Shown here: in pieces, positions 1-6,789 of the stretch | Numbering within the stretch: position 1 is the first letter of the stretch | How the letters are laid out: every line of letters begins with the position of its first letter | Assembly (NCBI GenBank): GCA_016919605.1 | Contig: JACXTQ010000357.1 | Coordinates: 1 to 10,131 of the forward strand | Length of the DNA: 10,131 bases | Source: Methylovulum sp. | GTDB lineage: Bacteria; Pseudomonadota; Gammaproteobacteria; Methylococcales; Methylomonadaceae | Direction of reading: 5' to 3' | Notes under the pieces: generated by a model | The model's database searches: none | Told to the model about the DNA's origin: nothing | Seen by the model: only the letters and a program-made list of their open reading frames with translations | Made by a program: the position numbers and the translations under genes

Positions 1-3000
1 GCCGATTTTTCGCCGATGATGGAAGAGTTGGCCGATTATGGCCTGTTCACCGTTTATCACGAAAAAACCCAAGCTGGGCTGCGTATCCTCGACAGGCGTA
101 ACCAATTGGTGTTTAAAGCCGTTTATCCGGCTTATGGCTACCCCAATTTTGAGGCGATCCCGCCAGTTATCCTCAATACCCTGTTGTTTATCGAAAACCG
201 CGAATTGCTTAACGAGCAAAATGTGCAGGTCAATCCGGCGATTGAATGGGATAGGTTAGGTTTTGCCACCTTGCAACTGATGGCGCATAAGCTGGGGGCG
301 ACTAGTGCCGTACCTGGCGGCAGCACCTTGGCGACGCAAATTGAGAAATACCGCCATTCGCCTAACGGCTACACCAATTCCATTGTTGATAAATTCCGGC
401 AAATGAGCACCGCCTCTGTCCGCGCCTATTTGCTAGGGCCGGACACCCGCGCCATGCGCCAAGAAATTGCCTTGTCTTACTTAAACTCAATGCCGTTAGC
501 GGCAACGCCAAAATCAGGTGAAATCCACGGCCTAGGCGATGGCTTGGCGGCGTGGTTTGGCGCGGATTTTAATGAAATTAATAAACTGCTGTCGTCTAAA
601 GCTTTGGCGGTAAGGCACGTCAGCCCCCAACAGGCGCAAGCTTACCGTCAAGTGTTGGGAATTTTGTTATCACAACGGCGGCCGACCTATTTGCTGGGGC
701 ATGGCTTTGAAGCGCTGCAAAACCTGACCGACAGCTATTTGCGGGTTTTGGCGGAAAAAAATCTTATTTCTAACGCCTTACGCGATGCCGCTTTACGCGA
801 AGCCACCCCGCGCCCCGATAAGTCCGGCACCATCCCCAGCAAATTTGCCGTTGAGAAAAAAACCCAATCGGTGTTGCGTAGCCGTCTTGCCAAAATTTTG
901 AACATAAAGTCCAATTATGACTTGGACAGGTTGGATCTGACCGTCAAAACCACGCTGGATTTTAATACCCAGCAAGCAGTCAACCAAGAGTTGCGCCGTT
1001 TGGCCGAACCTGAAAACGCCCAGGCGGCGGGCTTGTTGGGTAAACGGATGCTGAGCGAAAACACTAAGCTGGCTCCCATAGTTTACAGTCTGATGCTGTA
1101 TGAGCGCGGCAAAAGCGGCAATTTGTTGCGCATCCAAACCGATAATTACGATCAGGCTTTGGATATTAACGAAGGCATCCGTATCGACTTAGGCTCGACC
1201 GCCAAATTGCGCACCTTGGTGCATTATCTGGAGTTGCTCACTGACATTTACGAAAAATATAAGAACAGTCCGGCCACGGCCTTACAACAATTGCCTTTGC
1301 ATCCGCGCGATTATTTATCCCAATGGGTCGTTGGCCAACTGGTCGCCAATCCGAAAATCGGCCTAGAAAGCCTGCTGGACAAAGCCTTGGATAAGCATTA
1401 TTCGGCCAGCCCAGGGGAAAGTTTTTTTACCGGTGGTGGTTTGCATACCTTCAGTAACTTTAGCAAAACCGACAATGGTAAAAACATGTCTGTCCGTGAT
1501 GCGTTGCGTGATTCGGTCAACTTGGTGTTTATCCGTCTGATGCGTGATGAGGTTTATCACCATCTTTATAAGCCTGATGGTTTGGCACGGTGGCTAGAAA
1601 GCCCCGATGACCCGCGCCGGAAAGAATATCTGCAACGCTTTGCCGACAATGAAGGCAGTGTTTATTTACATCGGTTTTATGCCAGGTATCAGGACAAAAC
1701 GCCCGAAGAAGCCTTTGCCCTATTATCCGGGCGCGTGTTCGCCAAACCATCTCGGCTGACTATGCTGTTCCGTGCGGTGTATCCCGATGCCGATGAAATG
1801 GCCTTGAAAAAATTCTTGCAAGCGCGGCTGGCAGGCAGCCAATTGTCCGATGACGACATTTACGACCTGTACGACAAATATACGGGGGAGCATTTTGATT
1901 TGCAGGATCAAGGCTACATCACCAAAATCCATCCGCTGGAATTGTGGCTAGTCAGTTATTTGGCGCAACATCCCCAAGCCAGCCGTGATGAAATTATGGA
2001 AGCCAGTGCCAAACAGCGTCAGGATGTCTACCGTTGGCTGTTCAAAAATGGCCGGAAAAATGCCCAACAACGGCGGATCATGACCTTGCTGGAAATTGAA
2101 GCATTTCGGGAAATCCATAAGGCTTGGCAAAAAGTGGGTTATCCTTTTGAAGAACTCACGCCTTCTTATGCCACCTCGATTGGTGCGTCAGGGGATAGGC
2201 CAGCGGCTCTGGCCGAACTGATGGGCATTATCCGTAATGATGGCGTACGGTTGCCGATGGTGCGTTTTGAAAGCCTGCATTTTGCCCAAGGCACACCCTA
2301 CGAAACCGTATTGAACAAATCGCCTGATTTGGGGCAGCCAGTGTTTGCGCCGGAGATTGCCAAAGCGGCGAGAAAAGCCTTAAGCGGTGTAGTTGAAGGC
2401 GGCACGGCATCACGCCTGAATGGCGTTTACACTAATGCGGCGGGCAAAGCGTTGGCTGTGGGTGGTAAAACCGGCACCGGCGACCACCGTAAGGAAGTCT
2501 GGGGTGCGGGAGGGCGTTTGATCGAATCAAGATTTATTAGCCGTGCCGCCGTGTTCACTTTCTTTATCGGCGAGCGGTTTTTTGGGGTGATTACCGCCTA
2601 TGTGACTGGCGACAATGCGGGCAGTTACCACTTTACCAGCTCGTTGCCCGTGCAAATCATGCGCCACCTTAAGCCCACTTTGTCGCCATTGATTAACACT
2701 GCGCCTAATGATGAGGGCGTTAAAGAGGAAGATACTGCGGCGGTGGCCGAAAAAGCCTCAGTCACAGAGATTGCGCCGCCTGTTGAGGAAACCAAGCCGC
2801 TACGCAAAGTGGCCAAACCTAAACCCAAACCTACAAAAGCGTCTGTGAAGTCCATTGCCCCCCTCGTGGGCGACAAACCTGCGCCAAGGCCTGTCAACAA
2901 ACCGAAAGCGGCAAAGCCAATAGTGCCTAGCCCAATGTTGCCGCCCATAACGCCAGGTGTCAAGCCCAAAGCCGTCAAGCCACCATCGGTAACGTCCGCA

Positions 3001-3213
3001 TCTGGCAAGGTGATGGCAAAACCGTTGCCTAAGCCCGCCAAAACTCCGCCGACAATTAACATTCCGGCCATAGCCCCAAGCCGTCAGGCCAAGCCGCTGC
3101 CAAAACCGGTAAAACCGCCAGTTACCGTAGCAGCCCCACCTGCCGTCAGCAAACCTAAGCCAGCACCAAAAACGCCCAAACCACCCGTAGCTGCACCTAT
3201 CCAGGAACCCTAA
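1..3213 (+). CDS. Class A penicillin-binding protein (GT51 + transpeptidase), 5' partial, divergent
   Basis: A bifunctional peptidoglycan synthase acting at the periplasmic face of the inner membrane. The frame is open to the left edge, and the first Met codons (16, 19) lie just past where the family's membrane anchor should be, so the N-terminus and start are probably outside the window. Residues are numbered from Met at 16. The GT51 domain has ENREL with the likely catalytic Glu60, GGSTLATQ (316-339), KFRQM and EIALSYLN. The transpeptidase has the TTLD entry strand, nucleophile Ser394 in STAK (1195-1206), SVN at 500-502 and KTGTG at 818-822. Oddities: the motif-1 His is not seen, the motif-3 Glu appears as Gln129, and SxN to KTG is 318 residues, far more than in E. 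coli PBP1a/1b. Residues 896-1065 form a Pro/Lys/Ala-rich, probably unstructured tail. It converges on nrdJb with a 28-bp gap and no visible terminator. The family call is firm; glycosyltransferase activity is uncertain. Confidence 0.9.
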   Translation, partial: ADFSPMMEELADYGLFTVYHEKTQAGLRILDRRNQLVFKAVYPAYGYPNFEAIPPVILNTLLFIENRELLNEQNVQVNPAIEWDRLGFATLQLMAHKLGATSAVPGGSTLATQIEKYRHSPNGYTNSIVDKFRQMSTASVRAYLLGPDTRAMRQEIALSYLNSMPLAATPKSGEIHGLGDGLAAWFGADFNEINKLLSSKALAVRHVSPQQAQAYRQVLGILLSQRRPTYLLGHGFEALQNLTDSYLRVLAEKNLISNALRDAALREATPRPDKSGTIPSKFAVEKKTQSVLRSRLAKILNIKSNYDLDRLDLTVKTTLDFNTQQAVNQELRRLAEPENAQAAGLLGKRMLSENTKLAPIVYSLMLYERGKSGNLLRIQTDNYDQALDINEGIRIDLGSTAKLRTLVHYLELLTDIYEKYKNSPATALQQLPLHPRDYLSQWVVGQLVANPKIGLESLLDKALDKHYSASPGESFFTGGGLHTFSNFSKTDNGKNMSVRDALRDSVNLVFIRLMRDEVYHHLYKPDGLARWLESPDDPRRKEYLQRFADNEGSVYLHRFYARYQDKTPEEAFALLSGRVFAKPSRLTMLFRAVYPDADEMALKKFLQARLAGSQLSDDDIYDLYDKYTGEHFDLQDQGYITKIHPLELWLVSYLAQHPQASRDEIMEASAKQRQDVYRWLFKNGRKNAQQRRIMTLLEIEAFREIHKAWQKVGYPFEELTPSYATSIGASGDRPAALAELMGIIRNDGVRLPMVRFESLHFAQGTPYETVLNKSPDLGQPVFAPEIAKAARKALSGVVEGGTASRLNGVYTNAAGKALAVGGKTGTGDHRKEVWGAGGRLIESRFISRAAVFTFFIGERFFGVITAYVTGDNAGSYHFTSSLPVQIMRHLKPTLSPLINTAPNDEGVKEEDTAAVAEKASVTEIAPPVEETKPLRKVAKPKPKPTKASVKSIAPLVGDKPAPRPVNKPKAAKPIVPSPMLPPITPGVKPKAVKPPSVTSASGKVMAKPLPKPAKTPPTINIPAIAPSRQAKPLPKPVKPPVTVAAPPAVSKPKPAPKTPKPPVAAPIQEP
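3016..3120 (+). repeat. Imperfect AKPLPKP repeat in the PBP tail
   Basis: Two 11-codon units, at 3016-3048 (AKPLPKPAKTP) and 3088-3120 (AKPLPKPVKPP), start 72 bp apart. The DNA differs at many third positions although the peptide is kept, which suggests selection on a Lys-Pro character rather than a recent slippage duplication. Further KPKPKPTK and PKPAPKTPKPP blocks flank them. Such tails resemble the Pro/Lys spacer of TonB in composition; a role in spanning the periplasm or binding the cell wall is inference. Confidence 0.6.
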
Positions 3214-3241
3214 AGCGCGTAAGGTGGGTTGAGCGGGGATT

Positions 3242-3937
3242 TTATCCGCATTTGCTCTCGCCGCAATTCAGGCAGGTCATGCAGCCATCCATCAATACCA
3301 CGGCCTTGGTTTGGCATTTGCTGCATAACAGGGCTTTGGCAGGGAAACTGCTGTCGGTTGATCCGGCATCGGCATGTAGCACGTCAAATTCGCGGCGTTT
3401 TTCTGCAAGAAACTGTTTCTGATGGGCATCTAGTTCGGTGTCTTTTAACATACCGATGTTCTTTAAGTGCGATTCAATCGCACAGCCGATTTCGGCGACC
3501 AGTGACGGCATAAACACCCCGCCTTTTTTAAAATAACCGCCGCGTGGGTCGAACACCGCTTTTAGCTCATCGACCAAGAAACAAGCATCGCCGCCTTTAC
3601 GGAACACCGCCGAGATGACCCGCGTCAGTGCCAACACCCATTGGAAGTGCTCCATATTTTTCGAGTTGATAAACACTTCATAAGGGCGGCGTTCTTCGTG
3701 CTTGCTGCCTTGGTTAAGGATCATGTCATTGATAGTGATATACAACGCATGTTCCGATTGCGGGGTCTTGATTTTATAGGTCGAGCCATACAATATCTCA
3801 GGACGTGCCATATTTTCGTGCATACTTTCCAGCCCCGGTATGGACTCTTGCACCGGGATGTCATCTTCATTGCTTGCCGGCGTGTTAGGTGTCAAGACTT
3901 TATAACCGGTAATTTTTTTATTAATTTGCTGGATCAT
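3242..3937 (-). CDS. nrdJb: NrdJb-like subunit of class II (B12-dependent) ribonucleotide reductase
   Basis: A 231-residue protein matching the small second subunit of split class II ribonucleotide reductases such as Pseudomonas NrdJb. Its partner NrdJa reduces ribonucleotides using adenosylcobalamin. The N-terminus (IQQINKKITGYKV) looks like the family start. The middle, about residues 50-165, is a TSCPD-type domain (YITINDM, EVFINSKN, GCAIESHLKNIG). The C-terminus is Cys-rich: C205-x2-C208, C219-x2-C222-x2-C225 and C230. This is the zinc-ribbon and redox tail (DGCMTCLNCGESKCG) typical of the end of NrdJ proteins, which in the family re-reduces the active site. The ATG at 3935-3937 has no clear Shine-Dalgarno sequence. 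NrdR-like boxes lie about 80 and 112 bp upstream of the start codon. No catalytic nrdJa is adjacent: the next gene upstream is an antiporter. An accessory or regulatory role with a distant nrdJa is inferred. Confidence 0.85.
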   Translation of the reverse strand: MIQQINKKITGYKVLTPNTPASNEDDIPVQESIPGLESMHENMARPEILYGSTYKIKTPQSEHALYITINDMILNQGSKHEERRPYEVFINSKNMEHFQWVLALTRVISAVFRKGGDACFLVDELKAVFDPRGGYFKKGGVFMPSLVAEIGCAIESHLKNIGMLKDTELDAHQKQFLAEKRREFDVLHADAGSTDSSFPAKALLCSKCQTKAVVLMDGCMTCLNCGESKCG

Positions 3938-4009
3938 AATGTTGTAAGGATAGGTTGTTAGGGTTTGCAGGTTTTTGGAAAAGCTAGGTGGCTAAACTTT
4001 AACGTCATA

Positions 4010-4025
4010 ACACCGCATATAGTGA
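4010..4025 (-). promoter_or_regulatory. NrdR box 1 (gene-proximal)
   Basis: Plus-strand ACACCGCATATAGTGA matches the published NrdR consensus ACACwATATATwGTGT at 12 of 16 positions, with both outer arms (ACAC, GTG) kept. Its centre is about 80 bp upstream of the nrdJb start codon. NrdR is the ATP/dATP-sensing repressor of ribonucleotide reductase genes. The match was made by eye. Confidence 0.65.
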
Positions 4026-4041
4026 GAAAGAGAAAAGATTA

Positions 4042-4057
4042 ACACAAAATATAGATT
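4042..4057 (-). promoter_or_regulatory. NrdR box 2 (gene-distal)
   Basis: Plus-strand ACACAAAATATAGATT matches the NrdR consensus at 13 of 16 positions. It starts exactly 32 bp from box 1, about three helical turns, leaving a 16-bp spacer. This same-face tandem arrangement is the known signature of NrdR-controlled promoters and makes the pair far more convincing than either box alone. Confidence 0.7.
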
Positions 4058-4084
4058 TGGTAGAGCAAATTTCACTATCGAAGC

Positions 4085-4107
4085 AAAAAATTGCCGACTA
4101 TTTGGCA
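4085..4107 (-). terminator. Weak terminator-like hairpin downstream of the antiporter gene
   Basis: Read on the minus strand, TGCC (4107-4104) can pair with GGCA (4095-4092) across an 8-nt loop, followed by ATTTTTT. The stem is only 4 bp, extendable by A/T pairs across a bulge, and lies about 150 bp past the antiporter stop. It is a marginal call. Confidence 0.25.
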
Positions 4108-4258
4108 TTTTGGGGGCACCTCGTTTTATGGCTTGAAGTCCTTTGAAAATAAGGCTGCGGATATTGGCTAAAAATGACTGCTTTTAACTATCAAACGCTT
4201 ATATGATGGTAGTTTTAAGCTTTTGCCATTATTGCTCTGGCCTGGGGCTTTAAGGTTG

Positions 4259-5815
4259 TCACTTGGCAGCTTGATGGGTGTTTATCATTTGTTCCGCCAA
4301 TTGCTTGCCCGCTTCGATTAAAGGATGGATGACAAAATTCGCACCTAATTCATACAGTTTTGGCTCTTCATCATCGTGAAAGCAAAAAGTGCCGATATGG
4401 CCTTGAAATTGCCGTGCTTGCAACTGCGCGATTGATGAGGCTCGCACCTCAAACTCAGGTATGGCAAGGATTACGCCCTTTATTTTTGTTAGCGGTAATC
4501 TTTCCCAGAGCGCCTTGTCTTCGGCATCGCCATACACGACGCGCCGTCCGTCCGCCAGCATCGCCTCCAAAACGGTGGGGTCGGCATCCAGACCTAACAC
4601 CCGTTTGTCTTGTTCGCAAAAGGTCTGATAAGCCGACAAGCCCGTGCGTCCCATGCCGATAATCAGCCATTCGGTAATGCCTATACTGCCGGGTAAACGG
4701 TCAGAACGGCTTGTTTGCCGCTCAAAGCGCGTTAAAAAACCCTCCAACAGTGAAAATAAGCGGTGTGAGAAGCGGTTTAATGGGGCGGCAATCGCCAATG
4801 AGAGGGCGACCGCTAAGCCAATGATAGATTCCCAAACCGGCGGCAACAAATGCGCCTCAACTACCGCCGAAGAAGTGATTAAGGCGAATTCACTATAGGT
4901 CATCAGTGCCAACGAGGAAATAAATGCCGTCCGCGCCCGCAAGCCCACCACCAAAAATAAGCAAAAAAACAGCACCCCTTGCAAGGGCAGCAACGATAAT
5001 AACAAGAGTGCCTGTACCAATTCGTCATAATTGGGCAGGTCGGTGAGGCCGATTTGTAGGAAGAACGCCACCAGAAAAGTTTCTTTCAATCCCCATAATT
5101 TGTATGCCAGTTCATCCGTTTTAGGATGGCCTGCCAACATTACGCCCATCAGCAATGCGCCAATATCACTGGAAATACTGACTTTTTCCGCCAATAGGCC
5201 GCCCGCCAACGCCAACGATACCCCCAGCAGCAGTTTTAATTCATCTGCGTGGCTGGCATTGAGCAAGCGGTAGGCGATAGGGCGCAACAAGGGCAACAAT
5301 AATAGGCCAAAAGCCCACGGTGTCGGCTGTTTGCCACTGCTGAAAGCCAGCAGGCCAATAGCGACAATGTCTTGCAGGATTAAGATGCTGAGCACGTCAC
5401 GGCCATATAAGGTCGATAATTCGCCGCTATCTTCCAGCACTTTAATCGCCAACACGGTGCTGGAAAACGCCAAGCTGACCCCCAGCACCAGTCCGCCGGA
5501 AATATAACCGCCTAGGGCAAAGAAAATCGCCACCGAAATGGCGGTGACAATTAACAGGTGCAAACCGCCGACACTGAGCACTTCACGCCTTAATAAGGAA
5601 CGCAATTTCAGTTTCAGGCCAACGGTGAATAATAATAGCTGAATGCCCACTTCAGCCAGGTGGGCAATCGTCTGGTCGGGTTGGACACCTAAGGCATGTA
5701 AGATATAGCCGGCAATCATATAACCAACTAAGGGTGGAAAATATAACCTACTGGCTATTAAGCCAGCCAGATAGGCGGTGCCTACCAAAACCAATTCCAT
5801 AGAGAATGCCTGCAT
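4259..5815 (-). CDS. CPA2-family cation/proton antiporter with RCK (TrkA-N) domain, KefB/YbaL-like
   Basis: A 518-residue inner-membrane protein predicted to exchange K+ or Na+ for H+. Residues 1 to about 360 are a series of hydrophobic segments with CPA2 features: the opening with PPLVGYMIAGYIL, EVGIQLLLFTVGLKL, LAFSSTVLAIKVLEDSG and SSDIGALLMGVMLAG. After a short basic linker, a Rossmann-type RCK domain begins near residue 382. It has the nucleotide-binding GMGRTG at 387-392 and the acidic residue closing the second strand (VLGLDAD), as in KefB/KefC/YbaL. Ion specificity cannot be read from sequence, so I give no gene symbol. Two starts are possible: ATG at 5813-5815 has no Shine-Dalgarno sequence, while the in-frame ATG at 5798-5800 (MELVLVG) has AGG 8 nt upstream and a more plausible leader length. 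The gene is divergent from truA and appears monocistronic. Confidence 0.9.
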   Translation of the reverse strand: MQAFSMELVLVGTAYLAGLIASRLYFPPLVGYMIAGYILHALGVQPDQTIAHLAEVGIQLLLFTVGLKLKLRSLLRREVLSVGGLHLLIVTAISVAIFFALGGYISGGLVLGVSLAFSSTVLAIKVLEDSGELSTLYGRDVLSILILQDIVAIGLLAFSSGKQPTPWAFGLLLLPLLRPIAYRLLNASHADELKLLLGVSLALAGGLLAEKVSISSDIGALLMGVMLAGHPKTDELAYKLWGLKETFLVAFFLQIGLTDLPNYDELVQALLLLSLLPLQGVLFFCLFLVVGLRARTAFISSLALMTYSEFALITSSAVVEAHLLPPVWESIIGLAVALSLAIAAPLNRFSHRLFSLLEGFLTRFERQTSRSDRLPGSIGITEWLIIGMGRTGLSAYQTFCEQDKRVLGLDADPTVLEAMLADGRRVVYGDAEDKALWERLPLTKIKGVILAIPEFEVRASSIAQLQARQFQGHIGTFCFHDDEEPKLYELGANFVIHPLIEAGKQLAEQMINTHQAAK

Positions 5816-5831
5816 GAGGGAGTGAGGGTTG

Positions 5832-5837
5832 ATTATA
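5832..5837 (-). promoter_or_regulatory. Consensus -10 box upstream of the antiporter gene
   Basis: The minus strand reads a perfect TATAAT, 16 nt before the first possible ATG. No recognisable -35 is found at 16-18 bp, nor a TGn extension, so it may need an activator. Transcription starting about 7 nt downstream would leave only about 9 nt before the first ATG, which favours the second ATG as the start. Confidence 0.4.
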
Positions 5838-5964
5838 GCGTGAATCTAACACTTCGAGGGCTGGCAGGGCAAATGCGTTGCATTAATGAAATGATCTTTC
5901 CCCCTGCATCCACCAACCTGGTTTAAAATGCTCTTTTTAACCTTATCTTTTGCTCCCTACACAG

Positions 5965-6765
5965 ATGCGCATCATCCTTGGTATAGAATACAACGGCAGC
6001 GGTTATTATGGTTGGCAGGCCCAAGCCCACGCGCGTAGCGTCCAGCAAGTGCTGGAGCAGGCCTTAAGTAAAGTCGCTAACCATCCGGTCACGGTGGCCT
6101 GCGCCGGACGCACCGACTCCGGCGTACATGCGCTGGAACAGGTGGTGCATTTTGACACTGTGGCTGATCGGAGTTTGGCGGCTTGGCAATTGGGCGGCAA
6201 TAGCCATTTGCCCGCCGATGTCAGGATAGTGTGGGCGCAACCGGCCATCGGTGATTTTCATGCCCGTTTTAGCGCGATAGCCCGTTATTACCGTTATATT
6301 ATTAGCAACCGTCCAGTAAAATCGGCCTTACTTTATCAACAAACCACGTGGTGCCATAGTCCTTTGGATGCGGAAAAAATGCACCAAGCGGCGCAAGCGC
6401 TAATAGGTGAGCATGATTTTTCTTCTTTTCGCGCCCAAAGCTGTGAGTCAAAAAGTCCGAATCGGCTGATGTATTTTATTGAGGTTCAGCGTAATGGGGA
6501 TCAGGTAGTGATGGACATTTCCGCCAATGCCTTTTTACATCACATGGTTAGGAATATAGCAGGGGTATTGATGGAGATAGGCGCGGGCAAACAGCCCGTA
6601 GAGTGGACACAGTTTTTGCTGGCGGCCAAAGACCGCAAACTTGCCGCCCGCACCGCCCCGCCTGAAGGCTTATATCTGGGCGGTGTCTATTATCCTGAGC
6701 GGTTTGGGCTGGCGACACATCCGTTGTTCCGGCGTTTGCCGACAGATGCCAAACGTTTTGACTAA
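5965..6765 (+). CDS. truA: tRNA pseudouridine(38-40) synthase TruA
   Basis: Cytoplasmic enzyme isomerising uridines 38-40 in the anticodon arm of several tRNAs. It is 266 residues from ATG 5965, close to the usual 260-270. The family landmarks are clear: the opening strand LGIEYNGSGYYGWQAQ, catalytic Asp51 in GRTDSGVHA (codon 6115-6117), HFDT, FHARFSAIARYYRY, the HDFSSFRAQ block, and the C-terminal FLHHMVRNIAGVLMEIG and APPEGLYL motifs. An upstream in-frame TTG (5950) would add five residues (LPTQ after the start). I prefer the ATG because family proteins begin just before the first strand. Neither start has a clear Shine-Dalgarno sequence. A weak -10-like TAAAAT (5924-5929) lies upstream without a good -35. 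It is convergent with relA, 24 bp apart. Confidence 0.95.
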   Translation: MRIILGIEYNGSGYYGWQAQAHARSVQQVLEQALSKVANHPVTVACAGRTDSGVHALEQVVHFDTVADRSLAAWQLGGNSHLPADVRIVWAQPAIGDFHARFSAIARYYRYIISNRPVKSALLYQQTTWCHSPLDAEKMHQAAQALIGEHDFSSFRAQSCESKSPNRLMYFIEVQRNGDQVVMDISANAFLHHMVRNIAGVLMEIGAGKQPVEWTQFLLAAKDRKLAARTAPPEGLYLGGVYYPERFGLATHPLFRRLPTDAKRFD

Positions 6766-6789
6766 CGCCTTCTTTTGTTACCGATAGAG

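Larger units (their letters stand above)
3938..4258. other. AT-rich intergenic region upstream of nrdJb
   Basis: This 321-bp stretch separates the antiporter stop from the nrdJb start, both on the minus strand. I found no convincing coding frame or RNA gene. It holds the two NrdR-like boxes and, nearer the antiporter, a weak terminator-like hairpin. A minus-strand -10 candidate (TATATG) lies inside the box nearest nrdJb, but no good -35 sits at the right distance, so the start of transcription cannot be fixed. Confidence 0.6.

Noticed and set aside
2625..3071. 148-codon minus-strand frame, Gly/Leu/Thr-rich
   Set aside because: It is the antisense shadow of the Pro/Lys/Ala-rich PBP tail; its composition follows directly from the opposite strand, and the sense frame has strong motifs upstream.
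3229..3961. Two plus-strand frames (3229-3513 and 3641-3961) opposite nrdJb
   Set aside because: They lie almost wholly antisense to a well-recognised NrdJb and show no family features.
5950..5964. TTG start extending TruA by five residues
   Set aside because: The ATG at 5965 places the first beta strand where TruA proteins normally begin; the extension has no Shine-Dalgarno support.
6766..6789. Bidirectional terminator between truA and relA
   Set aside because: The 24-bp gap contains no inverted repeat that I can find.
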